Assembly: GCF_016695175.1 (NCBI RefSeq)
Contig: NZ_CP068023.1
Location: 2,309,501-2,373,500, forward strand
Length of the DNA: 64,000 nt
Source of the DNA: Pseudoalteromonas sp. GCY
GTDB lineage: Bacteria; Pseudomonadota; Gammaproteobacteria; Enterobacterales; Alteromonadaceae
Direction: 5' to 3'
Shown here piece after piece: positions 1 to 13,484 of the stretch. Under the pieces are notes generated by a model that saw only the letters and a list, made by a program, of their open reading frames with translations, had not been told where the DNA came from and did no database searches. The translations under genes and the position numbers were made by a program. Each line of letters begins with the position of its first letter. The first letter of the stretch is position 1.

Positions 1-180
1 ACTCGTTGATACCCAAGCGACTTCAAAATACTGATGTTACTTAGGTATACCAAGTTCATTCAAGCAATTAGTATACACGAACGACTAGCACTGAGTTTAA
101 GAGACGATAATGCCGCATCAAGCTGAGTGATAACAAAGAGCCCAGCGATGCTGGGCTTTATCAAATACTTCACAAAGGCT
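1..180. other. Intergenic stretch downstream of clpA
   Basis: No gene or RNA is recognisable here. It is A+T-rich and contains only the hairpin at 139-157 that probably ends clpA transcription. Confidence 0.5.
139..157 (-). terminator. Hairpin terminator after clpA
   Basis: Perfect dyad AGCCCAGC-GAT-GCTGGGCT, with short T tracts on both sides. It lies 24 bases past the clpA stop codon and could serve transcription from either direction. Confidence 0.6.
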
Positions 181-2445
181 TTATGCTGATACCGCTTCCG
201 TTTGGTAATCAAAGGACAACTTGTTGTCTTTCACTGTGACTTTTACCGTCCCGCCATCAGACAAATGACCAAACAAGATTTCATTGGCAAGTGGCTTTTT
301 CAGGTTGTCCTGAATAACTCTCGCCATTGGACGAGCCCCCATAGCCTTATCATAACCAAGATCTGCTAGCCAATCTCGTGCTTGAGCCGTAAGTTCCAGA
401 TTAACGGACTTCTTATCAAGCTGCGCTTGTAATTCAACAATGAATTTATCAACAACTTGCAAGATAACTTCTTTCTCTAGATGGTTGAACCAAATGATGT
501 TATCCAAACGATTTCTAAACTCTGGTGTAAACACCTTATTGATTTCTACCATGGCATCATGAGAGTAGTCTTGCTGCTGGAATCCAATCGATTGACGAAC
601 AGTCTCTTGCACACCCGCATTTGTTGTCATCACCAATACAATGTTTCTAAAGTCTGCCTTACGACCATTGTTGTCTGTTAGCGTACCATGATCCATAACC
701 TGCAATAGAATGTTGTAGATGTCTGGGTGTGCTTTCTCTATTTCATCGAGCAACACCACTGCATGAGGATGCTTGATTGCAGCCTCAGTCAACAGTCCCC
801 CCTGCTCAAAGCCAACATATCCCGGAGGCGCACCAATTAGGCGGCTAACGGCATGGCGCTCAGAGTACTCCGACATGTCGAAGCGAATAAATTCTATGCC
901 CATACACTTAGCAAGTTGCTTAGTTACTTCGGTTTTACCAACCCCTGTAGGACCTGCAAACAAGAATGAACCTACAGGCTTGTCTTCATTAGCAAGACCA
1001 GAGCGTGATAAGCGAATTGCTGATGTTAACGCATCAATCGACTCATCTTGACCAAACACCAACATCTTCAAGTTACGATCAAGGTTCTTAAGTGTTTCTT
1101 TATCACTAGATGACACGCTTTGCTGTGGGATACGTGCCATTTTAGACACAATCGCTTCAATGTCCGACACGTTAATCGTTTTCTTGCGTCTTGAAGTTGG
1201 CTGTAGTCTTTGACTTGCGCCCGCTTCATCAATGACATCGATTGCTTTGTCAGGCAAGTGGCGCTCATTGATATATTTAGCACTCAGTTCAGCAGCCGCT
1301 TTTAACGCTTTTTGCGTGTAACGAATACCGTGGTGCTCTTCATAACGCTCTTTCAAACCATGTAAGATCTTAGTTGTATCTTCGACACTCGGTTCAACCA
1401 CATCGATTTTCTGGAAGCGGCGCACTAATGCTCTGTCTTTCTCAAAAATATTCTTGAATTCAGAGTATGTTGTCGACCCCATACAGCGAAGCTGCCCACT
1501 CGATAACAGTGGCTTAATTAGGTTCGACGCATCCATCACACCACCTGAGGCGGCACCAGCGCCGATAATGGTATGAATTTCGTCAATAAATAATATCGCA
1601 TGAGGTTTCGATTGAAGTTCTTTCAGTAGCGCTTTAAAACGCTTCTCAAAGTCACCGCGATATTTTGTACCCGCAAGTAATGCCCCCATATCCAGTGAGT
1701 AAACCACTGCATCGGCAATTACATCGGGTACCTGATTATTGACTATTCGATACGCTAAACCTTCAGCAATCGCGGTTTTACCAACCCCCGCTTCACCAAC
1801 GAGTAATGGGTTATTTTTCTTACGACGGCACAGTACCTGAACCGTACGCTCAACTTCCTCATCACGACCAACCAGCGGATCAATACGACCAGATTCTGCT
1901 TGAACATTTAGGTTAGAAGTGAAATTTTCCAGCTTTGTTTTCTCTTCCTGCTGCATTTCACCGCTTTCGTCTTGCATCTCTTCATGATCGTCTTGCTCGT
2001 GATCATCTTCAATCTTAGAGATACCATGACTAATGAAATTAACGATATCCAAGCGGCTCACGTCAGCCTTTTTCAGTAAATAAACAGCTTGGCTTTCTTG
2101 CTCAGAAAAAATTGCGACAAGTACATTTACCCCAGTCACTTCTGAGCGACCGGATGATTGAACATGGAATACAGCGCGTTGTAGCACACGTTGAAAACCA
2201 AGTGTTGGTTGTGTCTCTCTGTCTTCCTCTAAATCTGGAATAACAGGCGTAGTTTCATCAATAAACTCTGATAACTCGCGCTTCAAGGTATCCATATCGA
2301 CACCACAGGCATCTAGCGCCTCACTAGCAGAGGGGTTATCGATCAATGCAAGTAATAAATGCTCAACCGTCATAAACTCGTGACGGCGAGAACGGGCCTC
2401 GCGAAACGCGGCATTAAGAGTAAGTTCTAAGTCTTTGTTTAGCAT
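181..2445 (-). CDS. clpA: ATP-dependent Clp protease ATP-binding subunit ClpA
   Basis: Hexameric AAA+ unfoldase that feeds substrates to the ClpP peptidase in the cytosol. The 754 residues are close to the usual ~758. The N-terminal Clp repeat domain (about 1-150) is followed by an acidic linker rich in D, E and Q (about 145-170). Two AAA+ modules follow, with Walker A motifs GEAGVGKT and GPTGVGKT and Walker B motifs LFIDE and VLLDE. The start is set at the ATG giving [10 protein letters not shown], which matches ClpA N termini; a TTG two codons upstream is less likely. A GGGGG tract just upstream is the ribosome site. clpS lies 28 bases upstream on the same strand, the conserved clpS-clpA arrangement. 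Confidence 0.97.
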   Translation of the reverse strand: MLNKDLELTLNAAFREARSRRHEFMTVEHLLLALIDNPSASEALDACGVDMDTLKRELSEFIDETTPVIPDLEEDRETQPTLGFQRVLQRAVFHVQSSGRSEVTGVNVLVAIFSEQESQAVYLLKKADVSRLDIVNFISHGISKIEDDHEQDDHEEMQDESGEMQQEEKTKLENFTSNLNVQAESGRIDPLVGRDEEVERTVQVLCRRKKNNPLLVGEAGVGKTAIAEGLAYRIVNNQVPDVIADAVVYSLDMGALLAGTKYRGDFEKRFKALLKELQSKPHAILFIDEIHTIIGAGAASGGVMDASNLIKPLLSSGQLRCMGSTTYSEFKNIFEKDRALVRRFQKIDVVEPSVEDTTKILHGLKERYEEHHGIRYTQKALKAAAELSAKYINERHLPDKAIDVIDEAGASQRLQPTSRRKKTINVSDIEAIVSKMARIPQQSVSSSDKETLKNLDRNLKMLVFGQDESIDALTSAIRLSRSGLANEDKPVGSFLFAGPTGVGKTEVTKQLAKCMGIEFIRFDMSEYSERHAVSRLIGAPPGYVGFEQGGLLTEAAIKHPHAVVLLDEIEKAHPDIYNILLQVMDHGTLTDNNGRKADFRNIVLVMTTNAGVQETVRQSIGFQQQDYSHDAMVEINKVFTPEFRNRLDNIIWFNHLEKEVILQVVDKFIVELQAQLDKKSVNLELTAQARDWLADLGYDKAMGARPMARVIQDNLKKPLANEILFGHLSDGGTVKVTVKDNKLSFDYQTEAVSA

Positions 2446-2473
2446 TGGCAACCCCCAACAAGAAATTTATAGG

Positions 2474-2791
2474 TCATTCCTGCTCACAACTACAGAGCAG
2501 CGGGTGCTCGTTGTCACGAGCATATCGGTTTACCTGCTCAGCCTTGGTATGGGCTATGTCAGCAGGGTATACTCCACATACCGCTTTTCCCTTGTGATGC
2601 ACTTCAAGCATCACCTCAGTTGCTCTCTCGCTATCCATATTGAAGAATGTCGTCAATACCTCGACAACAAAATCCATGGGCGTGTAATCATCATTATTCA
2701 AAATCACTTTATATTTTCGCGGCGGCTGAAGCTGCTGCTTCTGTTCCTCACGAACGGCGTCCAATACACCAGAATCTTTTGTCCCACTCAT
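2474..2791 (-). CDS. clpS: ClpA adaptor protein ClpS
   Basis: Small N-recognin that binds the ClpA N domain and delivers N-end-rule substrates. It has 105 residues, typical of the family. The ClpS core is visible: [20 protein letters not shown], with the NDDYTPM loop that forms the N-degron pocket, then an alternating helix segment with the conserved [11 protein letters not shown]. It is co-directional with clpA and divergent from cspD, as in many gammaproteobacteria. The start gives MSGTKDSG and the first 25 residues are the expected flexible N tail. Confidence 0.96.
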   Translation of the reverse strand: MSGTKDSGVLDAVREEQKQQLQPPRKYKVILNNDDYTPMDFVVEVLTTFFNMDSERATEVMLEVHHKGKAVCGVYPADIAHTKAEQVNRYARDNEHPLLCSCEQE

Positions 2792-2871
2792 AATAAATAT
2801 AGTCTTGTCTTATATACTCAAGCAAATAGATTTGAGAAATAAATAAAATGTTAAAAAAAAGAGCAAAAAAC

Positions 2872-2912
2872 TTGACTGCTTGCTCATATAAACTACAGTC
2901 TTACATGACTGT
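2872..2912 (+). promoter_or_regulatory. Likely cspD promoter with overlapping dyad
   Basis: TTGACT (2872-2877) and TACAGT (2894-2899) are spaced by 16 bp, a plausible sigma-70 promoter for cspD with a leader of about 85 nt. The inverted repeat ACAGTC-N6-GACTGT (2895-2912) covers the -10 box and presumed start site and could be an operator. Confidence 0.35.
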
Positions 2913-2990
2913 CTAATCTATGGGCAGTTTAGCAAAATTAAAAGAGTAGATTAACTTTAATTTAGTCAACTTATAGAAGGATGTAGAAGT

Positions 2991-3209
2991 ATGGCTTGCG
3001 GAAAAGTCAAATGGTTCAATAACGCCAAAGGGTTTGGTTTCATCGTAGAAGACGGCAGTGACGAAGATATCTTTGCTCATTACTCAACGATTGTAATGGA
3101 TGGATACAAGACGCTTAAAGCTGGTCAGGATGTATCATTCGAGCTACAACAAGGACCTAAGGGTCTACACGCAACCAACATCGCTCCAATTACGGAAGAT
3201 GTTGTATAA
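2991..3209 (+). CDS. cspD: Cold-shock-domain protein CspD-like
   Basis: 72-residue single cold-shock domain that binds single-stranded nucleic acid. RNP1 (KGFGFI) and RNP2 (DIFAHYS) are both present. The extended VMDGYKTLKAGQDVSFEL segment and the position divergent from clpS are typical of cspD, which in E. coli encodes a stationary-phase replication inhibitor; whether this one inhibits replication cannot be read from sequence. An AGAAGG site precedes the ATG by about 9 bases. Confidence 0.9.
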   Translation: MACGKVKWFNNAKGFGFIVEDGSDEDIFAHYSTIVMDGYKTLKAGQDVSFELQQGPKGLHATNIAPITEDVV

Positions 3210-5920
<2,711 letters not shown>

Positions 5921-5937
5921 TCTTCCGATAACAGTCA

Positions 5938-5963
5938 AAAAGCGGCCCGAGGGTCGCTTTTTT
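5938..5963 (+). terminator. Rho-independent terminator of icd
   Basis: AAAGCGGCC-CGAG-GGTCGCTTT stem (one G-T pair) followed by a T run, 18 bases after the icd stop. Confidence 0.85.
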
Positions 5964-6031
5964 GCTTTCAGGCGACACTCGCGAGCAATTGCGCTAAAAT
6001 GCCATTTTTCGTGAATCTTAGGAATGTGGCG

Positions 6032-6700
6032 ATGAACACAAGTAGTAGAGCCAACACAAATAACAAAAGAAAATCATATGCTAATAAGCCCGCATTCTCT
6101 AGACACACCACAACACGGAAAAAGCCAATAACTAACCGACAGTCAAAACCCGCCCTACCACCAGAACAAGTAAAAGTCGTTCTATTTAATAAGCCTTTTG
6201 ATGTTTTGTGTCAGTTTACTGATGACCAAAATCGTCAAACATTGGCTGATTTTATTGATATCAAAGATGTGTATGCTGCAGGTCGCTTGGATAGAGATAG
6301 TGAGGGGCTATTGCTACTTACCAACTGCGGTAAATTACAAAACACCCTAACTTCTCCTAAAAAATCGACATATAAAACCTACTGGGTTCAGGTCGAAGGC
6401 GAGCCGAGTACCGAAAGCCTAAATGCGCTTAGAAACGGTGTAGCACTAAAAGATGGTCCAACTTTACCCGCTAAAGTAGAAGTAATGACTGAGCCTAATG
6501 TTTGGCCACGTAATCCGCCGATTAGAGAACGCAAAAATATCCCGACAACCTGGCTTTCTATTTCCATCAAAGAAGGACGTAATAGACAAGTTCGTCGTAT
6601 GACGGCGCATATTGGTCATCCCACGCTTAGACTTATTCGTGCACAAATAGGCAAATATAGTCTGGGCGATCTTAAAAACGGTGAATATCGAGTGCTTTAG
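6032..6700 (+). CDS. rluE: 23S rRNA pseudouridine synthase RluE-like
   Basis: RsuA/RluB/E/F-type enzyme expected to isomerise a uridine of 23S rRNA (U2457 in E. coli). A basic, low-complexity N tail of about 45 residues precedes the catalytic domain, which contains [16 protein letters not shown], the catalytic-Asp motif [15 protein letters not shown], and [23 protein letters not shown]. There is no N-terminal S4 domain, which fits RluE better than RsuA, RluB or RluF. The start at 6032 is preferred over an upstream ATG at 5999 because AGGA lies 8 bases before it. 222 residues. Confidence 0.88.
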   Translation: MNTSSRANTNNKRKSYANKPAFSRHTTTRKKPITNRQSKPALPPEQVKVVLFNKPFDVLCQFTDDQNRQTLADFIDIKDVYAAGRLDRDSEGLLLLTNCGKLQNTLTSPKKSTYKTYWVQVEGEPSTESLNALRNGVALKDGPTLPAKVEVMTEPNVWPRNPPIRERKNIPTTWLSISIKEGRNRQVRRMTAHIGHPTLRLIRAQIGKYSLGDLKNGEYRVL

Positions 6701-6768
6701 CATTTCCTACTAGGACTTTTCTCCTGCGCTTGAACGCCTCACGGGCGTGCAATTTAAAGAGATTTGAG

Positions 6769-6774
6769 TATAAT
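6769..6774 (+). promoter_or_regulatory. Candidate -10 box of mnmA
   Basis: A perfect TATAAT 41 bases before the mnmA ATG; no good -35 hexamer at the right spacing was seen. Confidence 0.3.
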
Positions 6775-6814
6775 AAGCGCTTTCTATCTGAGCATTAAGA
6801 TTAATAGCGAAATT

Positions 6815-7915
6815 ATGAGCGATAATAGTCACATTAAAGTCATTGTCGGAATGTCCGGCGGTGTAGATTCTTCTGTATCTGCCTACCTTTTAAAACAACA
6901 AGGCTACCAAGTAGAAGGCCTGTTTATGAAGAATTGGGAAGAAGATGACAATGATGAGTATTGTGCAGCAGCTGAAGATCTAAAAGATGCTCAGGCAGTG
7001 TGTGATAAGTTAGGTATTGAGCTACACACCGTGAACTTTGCTGCTGAATACTGGGACAATGTGTTTGAACACTTCCTTGAAGAATACAAGGCTGGCCGTA
7101 CACCAAACCCAGACATCATGTGCAACAAAGAAATCAAATTTAAAGCCTTTTTACAGTTTGCAGCAGAAGCGTTGGGTGCGGACTATATCGCAACTGGCCA
7201 CTATGTTCGTCGCGCAGAGCTTGACGGTAAATTCGTTATGCTTCGGGGAGATGACGAGAACAAGGATCAAAGCTACTTCCTTTACACATTAAGCCATGAA
7301 CATATTGCGCAAACACTCTTCCCTGTTGGTGAAATTGAAAAGCCAGAAGTGCGTAAAATCGCAGAAGATCAAGGCCTAATCACGCACGATAAAAAAGATT
7401 CAACCGGGATCTGCTTTATCGGTGAGCGCAAATTTAAAGACTTCCTTGCCAAATTTTTGCCCGCGCAGCCTGGTGTGATTGAAGATTGTGAAGGTAATCA
7501 TGTTGGTGAACATGAAGGCTTGATGTACCACACGCTAGGTCAACGTAAGGGCCTATTAATTGGTGGTTCTAAAGAAGGCAACGGCGAACCTTGGTATGTG
7601 GTAGATAAAGATATCGAACGTAATGTACTGGTTGTTGGTCAAGGTAAAAACCACCCTCGCCTTTTCAGCAACGGTCTAAACGCAAATCAGCTACATTGGG
7701 TTGACCGCGTAGGTCCACAAGGTACAACTCGCTGCACGGTAAAAACACGTTATCGCCAAACCGACATTCCTTGTACGTTATTAGTTGGCCAAGATGGTAT
7801 GGCACGTGTGCTATTCGATGAACCACAAAAAGCCGTAACTCCCGGACAATCTGCGGTATTCTACGCGAATGACGTGTGCCTTGGCGGCGGTATTATTGAG
7901 TCGGTGATTAAATAA
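6815..7915 (+). CDS. mnmA: tRNA-specific 2-thiouridylase MnmA
   Basis: Transfers sulfur to the C2 of the wobble uridine (U34) in tRNA-Lys, Glu and Gln, using ATP to activate the base. The PP-loop [12 protein letters not shown] is near residue 10, and the two catalytic cysteines are in [12 protein letters not shown] and STGICFIGE. The C-terminal beta-barrel is complete. The start is the ATG giving [11 protein letters not shown]; an upstream in-frame start would cut into the probable promoter. 366 residues, normal. The stop overlaps the hflD start as TAATG. Confidence 0.96.
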   Translation: MSDNSHIKVIVGMSGGVDSSVSAYLLKQQGYQVEGLFMKNWEEDDNDEYCAAAEDLKDAQAVCDKLGIELHTVNFAAEYWDNVFEHFLEEYKAGRTPNPDIMCNKEIKFKAFLQFAAEALGADYIATGHYVRRAELDGKFVMLRGDDENKDQSYFLYTLSHEHIAQTLFPVGEIEKPEVRKIAEDQGLITHDKKDSTGICFIGERKFKDFLAKFLPAQPGVIEDCEGNHVGEHEGLMYHTLGQRKGLLIGGSKEGNGEPWYVVDKDIERNVLVVGQGKNHPRLFSNGLNANQLHWVDRVGPQGTTRCTVKTRYRQTDIPCTLLVGQDGMARVLFDEPQKAVTPGQSAVFYANDVCLGGGIIESVIK

Positions 7916-8517
7916 TGCAAAACCAATACGTAATGCCTCTGGCGGCAATGTGTCAGATCAGTAAACTGGTACAAAAATGTGCGCGTTACGGCACCTTCAA
8001 TGAAAACGAAGTTGATGGCTTTTTAAAAAGCATTATTAACACTTCTCCTGAACGTCCTGAGGACGTTTACCCAGACAAATTTGCCATCAAAACAGGCTGT
8101 CGAACGCTGATCGAGCAACTTTCGGCTGGCGGCGAAAAAGACGTTGAAATGGTTAAGTATGTTGGCGCTATGATGCAATTAGAGCGGGTGCTAAGTAACG
8201 ATAGCAAATCTCTTGATTTGTTAGCCCAAAAAATTCAGCAAGTAGAGCGCCAGTTATTACACTTTGATATCTGTGAAAGCCAAGTTGTTGCAGCACTTGC
8301 CGACATTTACGGCGAAGTTATCAGCCCTTTAGGCCCTAAGATCCAAGTATTCGGTAAGCCAGAATTACTAAAACAAACTGCAACACAACAAAAAATTCGG
8401 GCGCTATTACTCGCGGGGATCCGTAGTGCAGTACTGTGGCGCCAGCTCGGCGGTAAACGTCGTCATTTCTTTTTTGCGAAAAAGAAAATCATTACTGCTG
8501 CAAAAAGTTATATGTAA
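7915..8517 (+). CDS. hflD: High-frequency lysogenization protein HflD homolog
   Basis: Peripheral inner-membrane protein known in E. coli for binding phage lambda CII. The conserved mnmA-hflD-purB order in gammaproteobacteria suggests a broader housekeeping role that is still unclear. 200 residues, mostly helical. Conserved segments include LAAMCQISKLVQ near the N terminus and IRALLLAGIRSAVLWRQLGGKR near the C terminus. It is translationally coupled to mnmA through the one-base overlap. An inverted-repeat element begins at its stop codon. Confidence 0.93.
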   Translation: MQNQYVMPLAAMCQISKLVQKCARYGTFNENEVDGFLKSIINTSPERPEDVYPDKFAIKTGCRTLIEQLSAGGEKDVEMVKYVGAMMQLERVLSNDSKSLDLLAQKIQQVERQLLHFDICESQVVAALADIYGEVISPLGPKIQVFGKPELLKQTATQQKIRALLLAGIRSAVLWRQLGGKRRHFFFAKKKIITAAKSYM

Positions 8518-8678
8518 TACCAATTTGTCTTAATACTTGCTCAATTTGAAGGAGCAAATCTGACGCTAACAGCGTTAAAAATTTCTTATTTAGAACAACT
8601 AAATAGCAAAATTTTTGCCTTGTTATCGACTAGATTTTCTCGCCTCAAAATAGATCACTTAATTAATCAAATTGGTAT
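8517..8678. repeat. 162-bp inverted-repeat (MITE-like) element
   Basis: Perfect 11-bp terminal repeats ATACCAATTTG (8517-8527) and CAAATTGGTAT (8668-8678), with further similarity inward (TTAAT). Internal dyads ACGCT-AAC-AGCGT and TATTTAG-N5-CTAAATA suggest a folded structure. There is no coding capacity. It overlaps the last base of hflD and separates hflD from purB. I recall similar intergenic repeats in Pseudoalteromonas and Shewanella, but could not search. Confidence 0.65.
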
Positions 8679-8732
8679 AAAATTCGTAGTGGCTCTTATG
8701 CCACTATCTAAGTATCGTTCAAAAACAAATAG

Positions 8733-10115
<1,383 letters not shown>

Positions 10116-10156
10116 GTAACCTGAACTTCGGTTAAGTAAAAAGCGACACTAGTTTT

Positions 10157-10172
10157 TATACTAATTAGTATA
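10157..10172. repeat. 16-bp palindrome resembling abutted repeat termini
   Basis: TATACTAATTAGTATA is a perfect palindrome. Its half ATACTAATT matches the termini of the longer elements at 8517 and 53116, so it may be a minimal or collapsed copy. Confidence 0.35.
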
Positions 10173-10176
10173 GAAT

Positions 10177-10207
10177 AAGCGAAAGAGTGCACTCTTTCGC
10201 TTTTTTA
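10177..10207 (+). terminator. Rho-independent terminator of purB
   Basis: AAGCGAAAGAGTG paired with CACTCTTTCGCTT, followed by TTTT; a strong, perfectly symmetrical stem just before roxA. Confidence 0.85.
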
Positions 10208-10223
10208 TTACTGGAATTTCCCT

Positions 10224-11411
10224 ATGTATCAATTGCAAATAAATGACCTTACCTTCGAACAATTTCTTGCCCTGTATTGGCAAAAGAAGCCACTACTCAT
10301 CAAACAAGGATTCCGAGGCTTTGAAGACCCAATTGAGCCAGATGAACTTGCCGGCCTTGCAACTGAAGAATGCATAGAATCTCGAATTGTCACTAATCAC
10401 AATGATAACTGGGAAGCCCATCACGGCCCTTTTGAACAATTTGATTTACTCACCGATAGCAACAGCACCCTATTGGTTCAAGCCGTTGATCACTGGCACC
10501 CACAAGCCGCAGAATTAATAGAAGCGTTTAGATTTATACCAAATTGGCGTATAGACGATTTGATGATCAGCTTTTCGACGCCTGGTGGTGGTGTTGGTCC
10601 ACACTTAGATCAATATGATGTCTTTATAATTCAAGGACAAGGTAAACGTCATTGGCGAGTTGGCGAACGGGACAACAGCCTAAAGCAATTTGCGCGCAAC
10701 AAGAGTCTATTGCAAGTAGAACAATTCGAAGCGGTTATTGATGCGGTTCTTGAACCGGGTGATATCTTATATATTCCGCCGGCTTGTCCTCACGAAGGTT
10801 ACGCAGTTGAGGATGCTTTAAACTACTCAGTTGGCTTTAGGGCACCTGATCAAAAAGACTTGCTTTCTAGCTTTGCCGATCACGTTATTGATATGGAAGC
10901 TGGCAAACGTCGTTTTAGCGATCCAGAGTTACAACTCAGAGCGTCTATTGGAGAAGTGACCTGCGACGACCAACAGCAGATAAAGTCTCTGCTCAGCGCT
11001 TTAATTGAAGATAAGGCACTATACAGTCAATGGCTTGGAAAAACACTCAGCGAACCAAAACATGAGATGGATCTCGCGCCATTAGACCCCATAATTGTTC
11101 CTCAGGAACTTGTCGAGATCGCCAGAGAAAATCCATTGGTTTATCGCGCAGGTGGAGTGCGTGCTATTTACCAAATCTGTGACGATCATATTTTGTTCAG
11201 TGTTAATGGTGAAAACTATGAATTAGACCATCATTGTTTAGATGCCGTAAAGCAGCTAAGTGATCACGTTGTGTTTGAGTTTAATGCAATAATTCCTGCA
11301 TTAAATAGTTTGGAATTTAAACAAACGTTAACTAAACTGATTAATGATGGGACCTACTTCGTTGAAGACAGTGATCCAGCCGATGCTGACTTCGATGAGG
11401 ATTGGGAGTAG
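10224..11411 (+). CDS. roxA: Ribosomal protein arginine hydroxylase RoxA (YcfD-like cupin)
   Basis: JmjC/cupin Fe(II)- and 2-oxoglutarate-dependent oxygenase; the E. coli homolog hydroxylates an arginine of ribosomal protein L16. 395 residues, slightly longer than YcfD. The metal-binding HxD is in GPHLDQYDVFIIQGQGKRHW and the third ligand is the His in IPPACPHEGYAV. The C-terminal half carries a winged-helix-like region and ends in a strongly acidic tail. It follows purB after that gene's terminator and so probably has its own promoter. Confidence 0.9.
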   Translation: MYQLQINDLTFEQFLALYWQKKPLLIKQGFRGFEDPIEPDELAGLATEECIESRIVTNHNDNWEAHHGPFEQFDLLTDSNSTLLVQAVDHWHPQAAELIEAFRFIPNWRIDDLMISFSTPGGGVGPHLDQYDVFIIQGQGKRHWRVGERDNSLKQFARNKSLLQVEQFEAVIDAVLEPGDILYIPPACPHEGYAVEDALNYSVGFRAPDQKDLLSSFADHVIDMEAGKRRFSDPELQLRASIGEVTCDDQQQIKSLLSALIEDKALYSQWLGKTLSEPKHEMDLAPLDPIIVPQELVEIARENPLVYRAGGVRAIYQICDDHILFSVNGENYELDHHCLDAVKQLSDHVVFEFNAIIPALNSLEFKQTLTKLINDGTYFVEDSDPADADFDEDWE

Positions 11412-11544
11412 AGCCTGTTAGAACAAGATAGCCGCGTTCACAAAAACAACAATATGCCGCGAAATCCTTGATCTTCAAGGTTTTTGCAAGCTCTAGCTTG
11501 TCGCTAAACAGGGAATGCAGGTGCAATCTGTAGATGGGGGCAGT

Positions 11545-12003
11545 ATGAGTTATAGGATCAGTAGAGTAACTTGGCAGACCAAAAAATTGGAGCTCAAAGC
11601 GATACGCGAGCGCGTATTTGTGTACGAACTTCACATTCCTAAAGAAGTTGAGTTTGATCAGCAGGATATCACTGCTGAGCACTTAATCATTATTGACGAA
11701 TTAGATGGGCCAGTTGGCACAGGACGACTGTGTGAAGACGGCTTATTAAGCCGTATCGCGATATTCAAATCTCACCGTAATCGAGATGCCTACGCTTCGT
11801 TGATTGGGGGACTTGTTGACTTGGCAAAAGACAAAGGCTTTGAAGACGTTTTTATCCAATGCATTTTGGATGAAGTGCCCGAATTTTTACAATCGGGGTT
11901 TTCCACGCATGGACACGTATTTATGGAAGCTGGCATTCCAAGACAGCGCTTGAAATGCCCTATTCAATCACTCAAGATGGAGCCGTTTACGATGCTTCAT
12001 TAG
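11545..12003 (+). CDS. GNAT-like protein with atypical CoA loop
   Basis: 152 residues resembling small GNAT acetyltransferases: IRERVFVYELHIPKEVEFDQQD, then HLIIIDELDGPVGTGRLCEDGLLSRIAI. The usual pyrophosphate-binding loop (R/Q-x-x-G-x-G/A) appears only as SHRNRDAYASLI, so CoA binding may be altered or lost. The substrate is unknown. The start is the ATG giving MSYRISRV, with GGGGG a few bases upstream. Its 3' end overlaps the convergent gene at 11987 by 17 bases. Confidence 0.75.
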   Translation: MSYRISRVTWQTKKLELKAIRERVFVYELHIPKEVEFDQQDITAEHLIIIDELDGPVGTGRLCEDGLLSRIAIFKSHRNRDAYASLIGGLVDLAKDKGFEDVFIQCILDEVPEFLQSGFSTHGHVFMEAGIPRQRLKCPIQSLKMEPFTMLH

Positions 12004-12436
12004 CCCAAAGTTCGTCTTTAGCGAAAAGGTCATATAAACCATGAGCTCGGTTTACCAGTAGATTAGCAAACTGGGCTTGTGTTTTTTCTACTGGCTTTGC
12101 AGACATAATTTCTTCCGCTTTCATCTGCCAATGGAATGAAAAATAGCGCAGTGCTTCACGTGCTGTAGCGGCTGCTGATGCCTCAATATGATCCGTCGGT
12201 AGATTACCTGTGATCACCCAATACTTTTTGCCGTTTTGACCTTTGATTTTCCAAAGCGCAACCAATGGCTCAATATAACGACATTCTTTTTCAATAATAC
12301 TTTGCGGTAACACCCCTTTATCCGCGAGATGTTTTTGTGCAGCTTGCACGCAGCTACGCTGCCATTGTATTGATCGTTGCTGCTGTTGTTCTGGTGTCAA
12401 CGCCTCTTGCTGCGGTTGGTTTTGTTCTTCACTCAT
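11987..12436 (-). CDS. Uncharacterised protein, possibly DUF4826
   Basis: 149 residues, no signal peptide and no membrane segment. The first 25 residues are Gln-rich; the rest is a compact alpha/beta-looking domain with YIEPLVALWKIKGQNGKKYWVITG and AREALRYFSFHWQMKAEEI. From memory this resembles the DUF4826 family of marine gammaproteobacteria; no function is known to me. It is convergent with the GNAT-like gene, and the two share 17 bases at their 3' ends. Confidence 0.7.
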   Translation of the reverse strand: MSEEQNQPQQEALTPEQQQQRSIQWQRSCVQAAQKHLADKGVLPQSIIEKECRYIEPLVALWKIKGQNGKKYWVITGNLPTDHIEASAAATAREALRYFSFHWQMKAEEIMSAKPVEKTQAQFANLLVNRAHGLYDLFAKDELWANEAS

Positions 12437-12725
12437 TGTTCACCCTTTTATTCTTTTTAGATTACCGAATAGCATTTTACTTTATCGTTATTTACGCGGT
12501 GCGTTTCATAGCAAATTATTCAGCAAATCGGTTTTGATTCTTATACACCAAGCACTCAAACGCTTGCGAAGTTACCTGATACTAAGCTTTTGCAGTCATA
12601 ACGGCAATACGAACGAAGGAATTTTGAGTTTATATGATTAATTACTGAGCTGTAAGTTTCGAGAAAGTTTCTTTTTCTATTCTAGCCACATCAACATGAT
12701 TACTTAAACTCAAGGAATACTGACT

Positions 12726-13484
12726 ATGGCTAGATTACTATTAACTATCACTACTTCCCTTTCATTCTTTTGTTGTTCGTCAGCGTTTGCTGAACAGCAA
12801 CCCCAATCAGAAGCGCTAAAATGGGGGATCGGCGGCGCTATTATTGCTCAGGATCAAGGTTATATAGATATTGGAAATGAAACAGAGTTTGTACCGGCCA
12901 TCGCCATACAATATGGCGACTTCAACCTACTAGGGCCAAGAGCAACCTATAAACTATATCAAGCCGAACAATTTGAAATCAGTGTGGGTGCTCAATTACG
13001 GTTAGATGGATTCGAGGCAGCTGATAGCAAGTTCTTTACTGGCATGGAAGACAGAGATATGAGTATCGATGCTGGATTTGAAGCGGAATATGATACTAGC
13101 TTTGGTGAATTTGGATTCGAGTTTATGCATGACGTAAGTAGTACACACAAAGGCTATGAAGCCAGTGTAAGCTATGGCGTACCATTTAGATTTGCTGACG
13201 GCAGAGTATACCCGTATATCGCTGCGAACTTTCAAAGTGAAGACCTTGTTGATTATTACTATGGTGTCAGAGTAAACGAAGCATTAAGTTCTCGACCCTA
13301 TTACCTTGGTGAATCCAGCACAGCACTCGAAGTCGGTATTCAAAGCGATTGGTTTTTTGGTAAACACCATATGCTTAAAGCTGATGTTAGTTACACCAGT
13401 TACGGTGATGAAATAAAAGATTCTCCTCTTATTGATGCCTCTGGCAACGTACAAGTTTTGCTTGGGTATGTGTATGTTTTTTAG
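12726..13484 (+). CDS. MipA/OmpV family outer-membrane protein
   Basis: 252 residues. A signal peptide of about 22 residues ends at SAFA-EQ. The mature part alternates short aromatic beta strands and ends in VLLGYVYVF with a terminal Phe, the outer-membrane barrel signature. MipA/OmpV proteins include MltA-interacting and osmolarity-regulated porin-like proteins. It heads an operon in which the RND adaptor gene starts inside its last codons, so it may be the outer-membrane partner or an envelope sensor for that pump. Confidence 0.85.
   Translation: MARLLLTITTSLSFFCCSSAFAEQQPQSEALKWGIGGAIIAQDQGYIDIGNETEFVPAIAIQYGDFNLLGPRATYKLYQAEQFEISVGAQLRLDGFEAADSKFFTGMEDRDMSIDAGFEAEYDTSFGEFGFEFMHDVSSTHKGYEASVSYGVPFRFADGRVYPYIAANFQSEDLVDYYYGVRVNEALSSRPYYLGESSTALEVGIQSDWFFGKHHMLKADVSYTSYGDEIKDSPLIDASGNVQVLLGYVYVF

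Noticed and set aside
1..180. Possible tRNA (serW) downstream of clpA, as in E. coli
   Set aside because: No cloverleaf, T-loop GTTCRA box or CCA end could be found here.
2443..2451. TTG start two codons upstream for clpA
   Set aside because: The downstream ATG gives the conserved ClpA N terminus and has better spacing from the GGGGG tract.
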